Source of the DNA: CBDCNH01 sp965219015
Lineage (GTDB): Bacteria; Pseudomonadota; Alphaproteobacteria; Rhodobacterales; Rhodobacteraceae
Assembly (NCBI GenBank): GCA_965219015.1
Contig: CBDCNH010000011.1
Span: 868,001-932,000 of the forward strand
DNA: 64,000 nucleotides
Reading direction: 5' to 3'
Below are positions 1 to 9,091 of the stretch, piece after piece. The translations under genes were made by a program, and so were the position numbers. The notes under the pieces were generated by a model. It did no database searches, was not told the DNA's origin, and saw only the letters and a list, made by a program, of their open reading frames with translations. The first letter of the stretch is position 1. Each line of letters opens with the position of its first letter.

Positions 1-444
1 GCCGACCGAGGAGCCCTCGTTGACCGGCTTGACCACATAGGGCGGCGCCATCACGTGCTTCGCCGCCGCCGCCTCGCGCGAGACCACCTCGGAAACCGCG
101 ACCGGCAGGCCGGCCGCCGCGAACGCCGCCTTGGCGCGGACCTTGTGCATGGCCAGCGCCGAGGCCAGCACGCCCGAATGGGTGTAAGGCAGCCGCAGCC
201 ACTCGAGGAGGCCCTGGACGGACCCGTCCTCGCCCCAGCGGCCGTGCAGCGCGTTGAACACAAGGTCGGGAGCCACGTCCGCGAGACGCGTCGCGAGGTC
301 CGGCCCCGCGTCGATCTCGATCGCCTCGTACTGCCGTTCCCGCAACGCTGCGGCGCAGGCGCGCCCGGTCACGAGCGAGACCTCCCGCTCGGCGGAAGGC
401 CCTCCCATGAGAACCGCAACTCGCGGGGCTGTCCTGCTCGACAT
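1..444 (-). CDS. ddl: D-alanine--D-alanine ligase, N-terminal part (cut by window edge)
   Basis: Joins two D-alanines with ATP to make the dipeptide used by MurF; cytoplasmic. The 148 visible residues begin MSSRTAPRVAVLMGG and contain the family's N-terminal pattern GGPSAEREVSL (about residues 14-24) and FNALHGRWGEDG, and run into the ATP-grasp region (KPVNEGSSVG) at the window edge, so the catalytic C-terminus is missing only because the window ends. It follows murB by 78 bases on the same strand, the usual dcw order. The start ATG (442-444) is chosen because the conserved N-terminus begins about seven residues later. High confidence. Confidence 0.93.
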   Translation of the reverse strand, partial: MSSRTAPRVAVLMGGPSAEREVSLVTGRACAAALRERQYEAIEIDAGPDLATRLADVAPDLVFNALHGRWGEDGSVQGLLEWLRLPYTHSGVLASALAMHKVRAKAAFAAAGLPVAVSEVVSREAAAAKHVMAPPYVVKPVNEGSSVG

Positions 445-522
445 GCCCGCCTCGTTATCAGGCCGGTGGCGGCCCATCCGTGCCGGAGCCTCTGCGGGCC
501 CCTGATGCTGTTGTTATGCCTG

Positions 523-1455
523 TCAAATCACTGTCGCGTCCGGGATCGTTTCGCCGATCCTCATGATTTCCCATTGTAACGTGATTCCGCTGGATTGAAA
601 CACTGTATTTCGGACGTGTTCGCCCAGGCCCTCCAGATCGGCGGCATTCGCCGCGCCGGTGTTGAGGAGAAAGTTGGGATGCTTGTCCGACATCTGCGCC
701 CCGCCACGCCGTATGCCACGCAACCCTGCGTTGTCTATGAGTTTCCAGGCCTTGAGGTCGTGGACATCGTCGGCGCGCCCGGTCGAGGAGAAGCCGGCGG
801 GGTTGCGGAATGTCGATCCGGCGCTCCGCTCGCGCACCGGCTGCGTGGCGTCGCGGCGGGCGACCTGCTCCGCCATCGTGGCCTCGAGCGCCGCCGGATC
901 GGCGGCCGTCGTCCGGAATGTGGCCGCCATCACGACGGCGCCCGGCGGCAGCGCGCTGTCGCGGTAGCCGAGCGCGAGATCGGCGGCGGGGATGCGCGTG
1001 ATGCCGTCGCGCGTAGCGACGGCGACCTCGACGAGATGGTCCGCCACGTAGCGCCCGTAACAGCCCGCGTTGAGCCGCACCGCGCCTCCGATCGAGCCGG
1101 GGATGGTGCGGAGGAACGCGAGGTCCCGACCCGCGGCAGCGGCCTCGCGCGCCACGCGGGCGTCGAGCGCCGCGGCGCCTGCGTGGACGAGGTCGCCCGC
1201 GACGCGGATGTCCGCGAAGGCGCGGCCGAGGCGGATCACCACGCCCCGGATGCCGCCGTCGCGAACGATGAGGTTGGAGCCGACGCCCATCGGGAACACC
1301 GCCACGGCCGGATCGAGTGCTGCGAGAAAGCCCGCCAGATCGTCCGCGTCGGCAGGCTGGAAGAGCCAGTCCGCGGGTCCGCCGACGCGCAGCCACGTCA
1401 GGTCCGCCATCGCCCGGCCGGCCGTGAGGCTGCCGCGGACCGCCGGCAGCCTCAC
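523..1455 (-). CDS. murB: UDP-N-acetylenolpyruvoylglucosamine reductase MurB
   Basis: NADPH- and FAD-dependent reduction of UDP-GlcNAc-enolpyruvate to UDP-MurNAc in the cytoplasm. The FAD-binding signature TWLRVGGPADWL lies at about residues 19-30, GVGSNLIVRDGG follows, and the catalytic-region pattern PGSIGGAVRLNAGCYG and C-terminal SAGSTFRNP are present. About 310 residues, normal for the family. I place the start at the GTG at 1453-1455 because it overlaps the stop of the upstream DUF2484 gene as GTGA, implying translational coupling; a longer open frame exists upstream but lies inside that gene. Confidence 0.95.
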   Translation of the reverse strand: MRLPAVRGSLTAGRAMADLTWLRVGGPADWLFQPADADDLAGFLAALDPAVAVFPMGVGSNLIVRDGGIRGVVIRLGRAFADIRVAGDLVHAGAAALDARVAREAAAAGRDLAFLRTIPGSIGGAVRLNAGCYGRYVADHLVEVAVATRDGITRIPAADLALGYRDSALPPGAVVMAATFRTTAADPAALEATMAEQVARRDATQPVRERSAGSTFRNPAGFSSTGRADDVHDLKAWKLIDNAGLRGIRRGGAQMSDKHPNFLLNTGAANAADLEGLGEHVRNTVFQSSGITLQWEIMRIGETIPDATVI

Positions 1456-1700
1456 GGCGGCGGGCGGCGCACGATCCACCGCCCGAGCGACAGCACCGGC
1501 CAGCGCAGCACCAACACCCCGGCGGCAAGCACCAGGAGCCCGGCGAGCGGGCCGTTCTGCCACGTGACGTAGCCGAGCACCGGGATGCCGACCGAGACGA
1601 GCGCTGCCGCCCTGCGCCGGTGCCCGTCGCGGGTCGGGAGCAGCCGCACGACGCTGGCGGCAACGGCCCAGAGACAGGCAAGACCGAGCGAGGCGGTCAT
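1452..1700 (-). CDS. DUF2484 family small membrane protein
   Basis: An 82-residue, very hydrophobic protein with three probable membrane segments (about residues 3-20, 31-46 and 50-66) and a basic C-terminus ending GRWIVRRPPP. The pattern PTRDGHRRR followed by GIPVLGYVTWQNGP matches the DUF2484 family, which I know from Rhodobacterales genomes in this same position between murC and murB. Its ATG overlaps the murC stop (ATGA) and its stop overlaps the murB GTG. Function unknown; the position suggests a link to envelope synthesis, which is inference. Confidence 0.85.
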   Translation of the reverse strand: MTASLGLACLWAVAASVVRLLPTRDGHRRRAAALVSVGIPVLGYVTWQNGPLAGLLVLAAGVLVLRWPVLSLGRWIVRRPPP

Positions 1701-3106
1701 GCGGCGAGGCGCGCCGGCAGCGCGTTGGCCCAGGCGGAAATCGATCCCGCGCCGAGGCAGACCACGATGTCGCCCGCCCGCGCCTGCTCGCGCACCAGCC
1801 GCTCGAGGTCGTCCTCGGAGAGGATCGCGCGCGCGTGGCGGTGGCCGTGGCGGATCAGACCCGCCACGAGGTCGTCGCGCGAGGCGCCCGCGATGGGATC
1901 TTCGCCGGCGGCATAGACCTCGGCGATGGCCACCACGTCGGCCTCGTTGAAGCAGGTACAGAAGTCCTCGAAGAGATGCGCGAGCCGCGTGTAGCGGTGC
2001 GGCTGATGCACCGCGATGACGCGCGCGCCCGGCGTCTCTGCGACCGACTGGCGCGCGGCACGCAGCACCGCCGCGATCTCGACCGGATGGTGGCCGTAGT
2101 CGTCGATCACCGTCACGCCGCGGACCTCGCCGACGCGGGTGAAGCGGCGGTTGACGCCGCCGAAGGCGCCGAGCGCCGCGCGGATCTCGTCGCGCTTCAT
2201 GCCGAGGTGCCGCGCGACCGCGACGGCGCCGAGCGCGTTCGAGACGTTGTGGTCCCCCGGCATCGGCAGCGTGCAGCCCTCGATCACCGTGCCCTCCGCC
2301 TGCAGCGCCACGTCGAAGCGCGCCGTGCCGCCCGCGAACGCGAGGTTCACGCCGCGCACGTCCGCCTGCGCGTTGAAGCCGAAGGTGACGATGCGCCGAT
2401 CCGTCACGCGGCCGACGAGCGCCTGCACCTCCGGGTGGTCGGTGCAGCAGACCGCGAGGCCGTAGAACGGCACGTTCGACACGAAGTCCTGGAAGCCCGC
2501 CCGGAGCGCGTCGAAGTCGCCCCAGTGCTCCATGTGCTCAGGGTCGATGTTGGTGACGACGGCGATGGTGGCGGGCAGGCGGTTGAAGCTGCCATCGCTC
2601 TCGTCCGCCTCGACGACCATCCATTCGCCGGCGCCCGCCCGCGCGTTCGAGCCGTAGGCATGGATGATGCCGCCGTTGATCACCGTGGGGTCGAAGCCGC
2701 CGGCGTCGAGGAGCGCCGCCACCATCGTCGTGGTGGTGGTCTTGCCGTGGGTGCCGGCGATGGCGACGTTGGACTTGAGGCGCATCAGTTCGGCGAGCAT
2801 CTCCGCGCGGCGCACGACCGGGAGGCCGGCGCGGCGGGCGGCCTCGAGCTCGGGGTTGCCGAGGCGGATCGCGGAGGAGACGACGACGACCGCGGCGCCC
2901 TCGACGTTCGCCGCCGCCTGGCCCTCGAAGATGCGCGCGCCGAGGCGCTCGAGCCGGTCGGTGATCGGCGAGGTCCGCGCGTCCGAGCCCTGCACCGCGT
3001 AGCCGAGCGTCATCAGCACCTCCGCGATGCCCGACATGCCGATGCCGCCGATGCCGACGAAATGGATCGCGCCGAGCCCGCCCGGCAGCTTCGTCGCGGG
3101 GGTCAC
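1697..3106 (-). CDS. murC: UDP-N-acetylmuramate--L-alanine ligase MurC
   Basis: ATP-dependent addition of L-alanine to UDP-MurNAc, first step of the peptide stem. The N-terminal Rossmann-like motif HFVGIGGIGMSGIAEV (about residues 15-30), the Mur ligase P-loop GTHGKTTTT (118-126), VVEADESDGSF, and the C-terminal domain pattern DDYGHHPVEI are all present. Length 469, typical. Its start overlaps the murG stop (ATGA at 3103-3106). High confidence. Confidence 0.97.
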   Translation of the reverse strand: MTPATKLPGGLGAIHFVGIGGIGMSGIAEVLMTLGYAVQGSDARTSPITDRLERLGARIFEGQAAANVEGAAVVVVSSAIRLGNPELEAARRAGLPVVRRAEMLAELMRLKSNVAIAGTHGKTTTTTMVAALLDAGGFDPTVINGGIIHAYGSNARAGAGEWMVVEADESDGSFNRLPATIAVVTNIDPEHMEHWGDFDALRAGFQDFVSNVPFYGLAVCCTDHPEVQALVGRVTDRRIVTFGFNAQADVRGVNLAFAGGTARFDVALQAEGTVIEGCTLPMPGDHNVSNALGAVAVARHLGMKRDEIRAALGAFGGVNRRFTRVGEVRGVTVIDDYGHHPVEIAAVLRAARQSVAETPGARVIAVHQPHRYTRLAHLFEDFCTCFNEADVVAIAEVYAAGEDPIAGASRDDLVAGLIRHGHRHARAILSEDDLERLVREQARAGDIVVCLGAGSISAWANALPARLAA

Positions 3107-4209
3107 GCGCGCCGCCCCTGGCGGGCAAGGTCCTCGACAACGGCGACGAGTCGGTCGGTCGCGTCGGGCACCCCGGCGGCATGGGCGGCGGCGGCCATCC
3201 GCGACGCGGCGCGGGGATCGCCGAGGACCGCGCCGATACGGTGCGAGAGCGCCTCGGGCCCCAGCGCGCGCTCGGGCACGAGGAACGCGGCGCCGGCCTC
3301 GACGAGGCTCCGCGCATTGACCGTCTGGTGGTCGGCGGCGGCGGCGGCGAAAGGCACGAGGATCGACGGCCGGCCGATCACCGCGATGTCGGCGACCGAA
3401 CCCGCGCCCGAGCGGCTGACGACGAGCTGCGCCCCGGCGATGCGGCGGGCCACGTCGGCGAAGAACGGCGCCACCTCGGCGGCGATGCCGGTCGCGGCGT
3501 AGAACTCCGACACCCGGCCGATGTCCTCCTCGCGCGCCTGCTGCGCCACGCGCAGGCGCGTGCGGAGCGCGTCGGCGAGATTGGCGAGCGCGGGCGGCAC
3601 CGCGTCCGAGAGCACGCGCGCGCCCTGGCTGCCGCCGATCACCAGCACGTCGAGCGGGCCGTCCTCGGGCACCGCATAGGGCGCGCCCGCCTCCGCGAGG
3701 ACCGCCGCGCGCACCGGGTTGCCGGTGTGGACGCCGACCGCGCCCCGCGGCAGCGCCGTCGGCCAGACGCCGCAGGCGACGCGGTGGACGCGCGGCGCGA
3801 AGAGCCGGTTGACGCGGCCGAGCACGCCGTTCGCCTCGTGGATCATCCGCGGCAGGCCGAGGAGCCGCGCCGCCGCCAGCGCCGGGATCGCCGGGTAGCC
3901 GCCGAAGCCCACCACGGCCGCCGGACGGTCGCGCGCCATGCCGAGCGCCGCCGCCGCGATGCCGCCCGCGATCCGAGCCGGCGCCACGCCGCGCGCGAGG
4001 AGCCCGCCCCGTGCGAAGGTCGCCGAAGCGGCGCGCTCGACCATCACCGCGACCGGGAAGCCGCCCGCGTAGCGCGCGCCGCGCGCGTCGGTCGAGAGCT
4101 TGACGCGCCAGCCGCGCCGGACCAGCGCCTCGGCGAGCGCCTGGGCGGGGAACATGTGGCCGCCCGTGCCGCCCGCCGCGAGCAGGATCAGCGGACCCGC
4201 CGCGCTCAC
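3103..4209 (-). CDS. murG: UDP-GlcNAc:lipid I N-acetylglucosaminyltransferase MurG
   Basis: Transfers GlcNAc to undecaprenyl-linked MurNAc-pentapeptide (lipid I) to form lipid II at the inner face of the cytoplasmic membrane. The G-loop GGTGGHMFPAQALAE sits at about residues 12-26, a second loop GGSQGARVLSD and the UDP-GlcNAc site region SRSGAGSVADIA (family pattern) are visible. 368 residues. The frame stays open far upstream, but the GTG at 4207-4209 is the start: it overlaps the ftsW stop as GTGA and lies just before the conserved N-terminus. Confidence 0.96.
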   Translation of the reverse strand: MSAAGPLILLAAGGTGGHMFPAQALAEALVRRGWRVKLSTDARGARYAGGFPVAVMVERAASATFARGGLLARGVAPARIAGGIAAAALGMARDRPAAVVGFGGYPAIPALAAARLLGLPRMIHEANGVLGRVNRLFAPRVHRVACGVWPTALPRGAVGVHTGNPVRAAVLAEAGAPYAVPEDGPLDVLVIGGSQGARVLSDAVPPALANLADALRTRLRVAQQAREEDIGRVSEFYAATGIAAEVAPFFADVARRIAGAQLVVSRSGAGSVADIAVIGRPSILVPFAAAAADHQTVNARSLVEAGAAFLVPERALGPEALSHRIGAVLGDPRAASRMAAAAHAAGVPDATDRLVAVVEDLARQGRRA

Positions 4210-5372
4210 GGCCGGCGCTTCAGGAGGATGTCGCCGATGCCGCCCTGCGGCCGCGTCCGGGTGAACGCGAGGAGCGCGCCGACGCAGATCCCGGCCGCGA
4301 TCAGCGACGAGCCGCCGTAGCTCACGAACGGCAGCGTCATGCCCTTGGCCGGCAAAAGCCGCACCGCCACCCCGATGTTGATGAGCGCCTGCACCCCGAA
4401 GATCGCGGCGAGACCGGTGCCCGCGAGCCGGATGAACGGATCGCGCTCGCGCATCAGCCGCGACATCGAGCGCACCGCGATCACCGCGTAGAGCGCGAGG
4501 ATGACGAGGACGAGGACGAGCCCGTATTCCTCCGCGGCGACGGCGATGATGAAGTCGGTGTGCGCGTCCGGCAGCGACCACTTCACCTGCCCCTCGCCGA
4601 CGCCCACGCCGAAGAAGCCGCCCTGCTGGATGGCGTTCGCCGCATAGCCGAGCTGCGTCCGGGGATCGACGTCGGCCGAGAGGTAGCCGTCGATCCGCCG
4701 CGCGAAGTGCTCCGACCCGCTGTAGGCGAACATGCCGCCGCCGGTGACGAGCCCGGCCACCGTGGCGAGGAGGAGAAACGGCGCCCCGGCCACGAAGTAC
4801 ATCACCCCCCAGCCGAAGAGCACCAGCGCTGCCTGCCCGAAGTCGGGCTGCACGGCGAGAAAGCCCACGATCACCACGGTGAGCACGAAGGAATAGAGCC
4901 GCCCCGGCGGGCCGTTGATCTCCTGGCTGGCGCTGAGGAGCCACGCCGCCACGATGACGAAGCACGGCTTGAGGAACTCCGACGGCTGCACCGAGGCGAA
5001 GCCGAACGAGTACCACCGGATCGCGCCCTTGCCGAAATCGGTGCCGAGGAACGGCAGCAGCACGAGCGCCACGAACGCGCCGGCGAACCCGATCACCCCG
5101 AGCCGCCGGACCTGCGCCGGCGCCATCATCGAAACGGCGAGCATGGCGATCATCGCGAGCACGCCGAACACCGCCTGCCGCTCGACGTAGTAGAACGGCG
5201 GCAGGTTGTTGCGCGCAGCGAGCGGTGGCGAGGAGGCGAGGCCGAGCAGAAGCCCGATCCCGAACAGCAGGAGGATGCACGACAGCGTCCACTTGTCGAT
5301 CGTCCGCCACCAGCGCGGCAGCACCGGCTCGCCTGCCCTAACGGGCAGCGCGCCGTACACCATTTCCGTCAT
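4206..5372 (-). CDS. ftsW: Lipid II-polymerising peptidoglycan glycosyltransferase FtsW (SEDS family)
   Basis: Integral membrane SEDS glycosyltransferase of the divisome, partner of FtsI. 388 residues with about ten hydrophobic segments. The SEDS patterns TDFGKGAIRWYSFGFASVQPSEFLK, QPDFGQAALVLFGWG and PFVSYGGSSLIAAG are recognisable in pieces along the chain. It starts with ATG at 5370-5372; an APC-like gene ends 92 bases upstream. In the same operon as murG, which it overlaps. High confidence. Confidence 0.95.
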   Translation of the reverse strand: MTEMVYGALPVRAGEPVLPRWWRTIDKWTLSCILLLFGIGLLLGLASSPPLAARNNLPPFYYVERQAVFGVLAMIAMLAVSMMAPAQVRRLGVIGFAGAFVALVLLPFLGTDFGKGAIRWYSFGFASVQPSEFLKPCFVIVAAWLLSASQEINGPPGRLYSFVLTVVIVGFLAVQPDFGQAALVLFGWGVMYFVAGAPFLLLATVAGLVTGGGMFAYSGSEHFARRIDGYLSADVDPRTQLGYAANAIQQGGFFGVGVGEGQVKWSLPDAHTDFIIAVAAEEYGLVLVLVILALYAVIAVRSMSRLMRERDPFIRLAGTGLAAIFGVQALINIGVAVRLLPAKGMTLPFVSYGGSSLIAAGICVGALLAFTRTRPQGGIGDILLKRRP

Positions 5373-5464
5373 CGCAACTGCCCTGCCGCTCGATCCGCCC
5401 GTTCGCCGGGTCTCGTCGCGAGCCTAGCAAGGCATGCCCCGTCACGCCAGCATTTTGACGCCGC

Positions 5465-6685
5465 TCAGCCCTCGGCGGAGACCCCGAATGCGGCGCAGGC
5501 GAGCCCGAGAGCGGCGAGCGCCGCGAAGCCCGCGACCTTCCAGCCGGGCGCGCCCTCGGTGCGTGCGGTCCAGGCCGCGATGGCCGCCTGCAGGGCATAG
5601 TACGCAGCGAAGGCGCGGCTCGCGAAGCTGATGATCTCGAACACGTCGAGCGTCCACGTCAGCACGATGCCGACGGCGACGAGGAGCGCATAGCCGAGCC
5701 TTGGCCGCAGCCGCCCGCCGGTCAGCTCGGAGAAGAGCCCCCCGGCGCCGGAGGTGTCCGCGACCGCGGCCGAGAACTGCGCCGTCAGCGCCGCGGCGAC
5801 GAGGAGGAGCGGCAGGATCGGTGCCACGACCTTCATCATGTCGATGATCGCGGTCTCGGTGAGCTTGCCCTCGGGCGTGTCGAAGACGTAGGCGATGAGG
5901 ACGATGTAGACGAGGTAGATCGCGCTCGCGACCCATTGCGACAGGCGCATCGACCGCACGCGCGTGTCGGCGTCGTAGGTGCGCCCGAGGTAGCGCGAGG
6001 TCTCGAACCCCTGCACCGTCACGATGAGGCCGAAGGCGAGCGTGATCGCCGACCAGCCGCCCTCCTCGGGCGGCGTGAACTTCAGCGCCGACGCCGCGGT
6101 CTGTCCCCAGAAGTAGACCGCGAGCCCGATCAGCAGCCCGCCGATGATGGCGAGCTTCACCGCGACGGAGACGTATTCCATGCTCTCCATCATCTTGAAC
6201 CCCTTGGTCCAGCCGACGGCGAGGATGAAGACGAGCACGATCGTGGTCAGCGTCTTGGCGTAGAACGGCCCGGCAAGCGGCGTCAGGCTGACGCCGAAGG
6301 CGCCGAAGAGGTTGAGGTAGTAGGCGACGGAGATGATGTAGGCGAACGCGAGCGCCCAGGACGCCGCGCCCTCGAGCGCCCATTCCACGCGGTCGGCGGG
6401 CGTTTCCTCCCCGCCCGCGTTGCCGCGGCGCCCGTGCAGGCGGATGTTGTGACGGATGGCGCCCCCGAAGAGGTAGGCGCCGCCGCAGAGCGCGCCCATG
6501 ACGAGCGGCGCGTAGTAGCCGTAGGCCTTGTCGAGGATCGGGCCGAGGATCAGGAACCCGCTGCCGATGATCGAGGCGAGTGGCGTCACGGTCGCGCGCC
6601 AGACGGCGAGATGGGCGACACGGGGCAGCAGCAGCACACCGCCCGTGACGAGGACGGCGGCGACGATCACGATGTTGAGGAGCAA
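5465..6685 (-). CDS. APC-superfamily-like permease inserted in the dcw cluster
   Basis: A 406-residue membrane protein with about eleven hydrophobic segments. The segment ASIIGSGFLILGPIL (about residues 37-51) resembles the first helix of amino acid/polyamine (APC) permeases, where the unwound glycine-rich helix binds substrate; GFETSRYLGRTYD lies in mid-chain. Substrate cannot be told from sequence. It appears to start with TTG (6683-6685), 73 bases after the murD stop, and precedes ftsW on the same strand, so it is probably co-transcribed with wall genes. It is not a standard dcw component. Family assignment moderate, function unknown. Confidence 0.7.
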   Translation of the reverse strand: MLLNIVIVAAVLVTGGVLLLPRVAHLAVWRATVTPLASIIGSGFLILGPILDKAYGYYAPLVMGALCGGAYLFGGAIRHNIRLHGRRGNAGGEETPADRVEWALEGAASWALAFAYIISVAYYLNLFGAFGVSLTPLAGPFYAKTLTTIVLVFILAVGWTKGFKMMESMEYVSVAVKLAIIGGLLIGLAVYFWGQTAASALKFTPPEEGGWSAITLAFGLIVTVQGFETSRYLGRTYDADTRVRSMRLSQWVASAIYLVYIVLIAYVFDTPEGKLTETAIIDMMKVVAPILPLLLVAAALTAQFSAAVADTSGAGGLFSELTGGRLRPRLGYALLVAVGIVLTWTLDVFEIISFASRAFAAYYALQAAIAAWTARTEGAPGWKVAGFAALAALGLACAAFGVSAEG

Positions 6686-6758
6686 GGGCTGTCTCCGAGG
6701 GGCGACGCGGACCTTCGGCGGGTTCCCTGCCGGAGTCGAGGGGGCACCGGTGACGAGG

Positions 6759-8156
6759 CTAGCGGCCGATCAGCGCCGCCACGCGCGCCGCAAAGTCGTC
6801 GCCGCGCGCCTCGAAGTCCGGGTACTGGTCGAAGCTCGCCGCGGCCGGCGCGAGGAGCACCGTGTCGCCGGGCTCGGCCTCGGCGGCGGCGCGGGCCACG
6901 GCGGTCGCCATGTCGCCCGCGATCTCGTGCGGAACGTCGCCCAGAGCGGCCGCGAAGGCGGGCGCCGCCGCGCCGATGAGGTAGGCCTTGGCCACGCTGC
7001 CGAGATGCGGCACGAGCGCCGCGATGCCGCCCTCCTTGGCCAGGCCCCCGGCGATCCAGCGGATGCGTGGGAACGCCTGCAGGGCCATCGCGGCCGCCTC
7101 GGCGTTGGTCGCCTTCGAGTCGTTGACGAACCGCACCCCGCCGCGCTCGCCGACCGGCTGGCTGCGGTGCGGCAGGCCAGAGAAGCTCGCGAGCGCCGTC
7201 TCGATGGCGGCGGGGGCGAGCCCGAGCGTGCGGCAGGCGGCATAGGCGGCGCAGGCGTTCTGGTGGTTGTGCCGCCCCGGCAGCCCCGGCATCGCGCGGA
7301 GATCGATCGACGCCACCTGCCGCCCGCGACGCCACTCCGCGAGGAAGCCCCTCCGCGCATGGACCGCCCAGCCGGGGCCCTCGGGCTTCTGGACGACCGA
7401 GATGCGGATCACGCGGTCGTCGGCGGCGGTCTCGGCAAGCTGGTTGGCGAGGAAGCGCCCCTCGGGCTCGTCCACGCCGACGATGGCGCGGTCGGGGCCG
7501 CCTTCGGAGAAAAGGCGCCGCTTGGCGGCGAAGTAGCCGCCAAGCCCACCGTGCCGGCCGAGATGGTCCGGGCTGAGGTTGGTGAAGACGGCGACGTCGG
7601 GGGTGAGCGCGCGCGCAAGCTCGGTCTGGTAGCTCGAGAGCTCGAGCACCGCCACGGCGCCGTCGGTGGCGGGCGCGAGGTCGAGCGCGCTCCGGCCGAT
7701 GTTGCCCGCCATCTCCACCGGGCGGCCCTCGGCCTCGAGGATGTGGTGGATGAGCGCCGTGGTGGTGGACTTGCCGTTCGAGCCGGTGACGGCGATCACC
7801 TTGGGGCTGATGTCGAACTCGGACCAGGCCGCGGTCGCCCAGGAGCGGAAGAAGAGGCCGATGTCGTTGTCGAGGGGCACGCCTTCCGCCATCGCGCGCG
7901 CCGCGGCGGGATGCGGGGCGGGGTAGAGATGCGGGATGCCGGGCGACAGGATCAGCGCCGCGGCGCCCGTGAGCCCGCGCGCGGGGTCGCCGAGCGCGAA
8001 GCCCTCCGCCGCCGCAGCCTCGCGCCGTGCCGCGTCGTCGTCCCACACCCGCGGCACCGCTCCCCCGGCCCGCAACGCGCGCGCCGCTGCGAGCCCCGAG
8101 CGGCCGAGGCCGAGCACGGCGACGGTCAAGCCGGCATAGCCCTGGACGGGAATCAT
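6759..8156 (-). CDS. murD: UDP-N-acetylmuramoyl-L-alanine--D-glutamate ligase MurD
   Basis: ATP-dependent addition of D-glutamate to UDP-MurNAc-L-Ala. The chain begins MIPVQGYAGLTVAVLGLGRSG, the P-loop VTGSNGKSTTTALI lies near residue 120, and the central and C-terminal ligase domains contain LSSYQTE, LSPDHLGRHG and NDSKATNAEA. 465 residues. An ATG four codons upstream (8166-8168) is an alternative start; I prefer 8154-8156 because homologues begin MIPV. Separated from mraY by a serine hydrolase on the opposite strand and a DUF2161 gene, an unusual break in the cluster. Confidence 0.95.
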   Translation of the reverse strand: MIPVQGYAGLTVAVLGLGRSGLAAARALRAGGAVPRVWDDDAARREAAAAEGFALGDPARGLTGAAALILSPGIPHLYPAPHPAAARAMAEGVPLDNDIGLFFRSWATAAWSEFDISPKVIAVTGSNGKSTTTALIHHILEAEGRPVEMAGNIGRSALDLAPATDGAVAVLELSSYQTELARALTPDVAVFTNLSPDHLGRHGGLGGYFAAKRRLFSEGGPDRAIVGVDEPEGRFLANQLAETAADDRVIRISVVQKPEGPGWAVHARRGFLAEWRRGRQVASIDLRAMPGLPGRHNHQNACAAYAACRTLGLAPAAIETALASFSGLPHRSQPVGERGGVRFVNDSKATNAEAAAMALQAFPRIRWIAGGLAKEGGIAALVPHLGSVAKAYLIGAAAPAFAAALGDVPHEIAGDMATAVARAAAEAEPGDTVLLAPAAASFDQYPDFEARGDDFAARVAALIGR

Positions 8157-8221
8157 CTGGCGCCTCATGCCTTGCGGGCGGCGACCATGCGGTGTCGGGT
8201 GGATGCCTGCAAGGAGGCGCT

Positions 8222-9091
8222 GTGAGGAGCATCGCCGGGGCGGCATGGAGCGGGCCGGACGGATCGGGCGGGCGCGGCTTCCCCGCGGCGCGGCATCCGT
8301 GGTGGAGCCTGACCAAGACGGCCATCGCCGCGGCGGCACTGCGGCTCGCCGAGCGCGGCCGGCTCGACCTCGATGCGCCGCGCCCGGTGGCGACGCTGCG
8401 CCAGATGCTCGGCCATACCGCCGGGCTGCCGGACTACGGCACGCTCGACGGCTACCACGCCGCCGTGGCGGCGCGCGAGGCTCCCTGGACCCGGGGCGAG
8501 CTCATGGCCCGTCTTGCGCCCGCAGACCCGCCCGGCACCGGCTGGCGCTATTCCAACGTCGGCTACCTCCTCGTCCGCGAGGCCGTCGAGGCGGCGTCCG
8601 ACGCGCCGCTCGCGGACGTGCTCGCACGTGAGATCGCAGTCCCGCTCGGGCTGCGCGCGACGCGGCTCGTCGAGGATACCGCGAGCTTCGACGCCCTGCA
8701 CGGAATGGCTGGCACCGGCTACGACCCCGGCTGGGTGTTCCACGGCTGCCTCGCGGGCCCGGCCGACGAGGCGGTGCGCTTCCTCGACGGCCTCCTCGAC
8801 GGCGCGCTCGTCGGCCCCGCGAGCCTCGCCGCGATGCTGCGCCGCCGTCCGGTCGCAGGCACCTGGCCGGGCCGGCCCTGGACCGAGGCAGGCTACGGCC
8901 TCGGGCTGATGACCGGCCGGATGGGTGCTGCCGGTCCTGCCATCGGCCATTCCGGCGCCGGCCCGCATGGCGGCTGCGCGGTCTACCGCTTCGCCGCCAC
9001 CGGCCGCACGGTCGCGTGCTTCTCGGACGCCCCCGGCGAGGCGCTGCCCGAGGCCGCGGCGGCAGCGCTGCCCTTCGGCGAGAGCGCGTAG
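8222..9091 (+). CDS. Beta-lactamase-fold serine hydrolase (class C / DD-peptidase-like)
   Basis: 289-residue protein of the serine beta-lactamase-like / penicillin-binding-protein fold. The nucleophile motif SLTK lies near residue 30, the second motif YSN in WRYSNVGYLL near residue 117, and an HSGAGPHGG box near the C-terminus takes the place of the KTG motif, as in EstB/AmpC-like hydrolases. No signal peptide is seen, so it may be cytoplasmic. Start GTG at 8222 is supported by AAGGAGG at 8211-8217. It is the only plus-strand gene inside the dcw cluster, and its last 109 bases overlap the converging DUF2161 gene. Substrate unknown; wall peptide or ester hydrolysis is inference. Confidence 0.8.
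   Translation: MRSIAGAAWSGPDGSGGRGFPAARHPWWSLTKTAIAAAALRLAERGRLDLDAPRPVATLRQMLGHTAGLPDYGTLDGYHAAVAAREAPWTRGELMARLAPADPPGTGWRYSNVGYLLVREAVEAASDAPLADVLAREIAVPLGLRATRLVEDTASFDALHGMAGTGYDPGWVFHGCLAGPADEAVRFLDGLLDGALVGPASLAAMLRRRPVAGTWPGRPWTEAGYGLGLMTGRMGAAGPAIGHSGAGPHGGCAVYRFAATGRTVACFSDAPGEALPEAAAAALPFGESA

Noticed and set aside
3106..5310. A 735-codon open frame extending murG far upstream
   Set aside because: The extra part lies over ftsW in another frame and has only GC-driven Arg/Ala/Pro-rich sequence; the GTGA overlap at 4206-4209 sets the true murG start.
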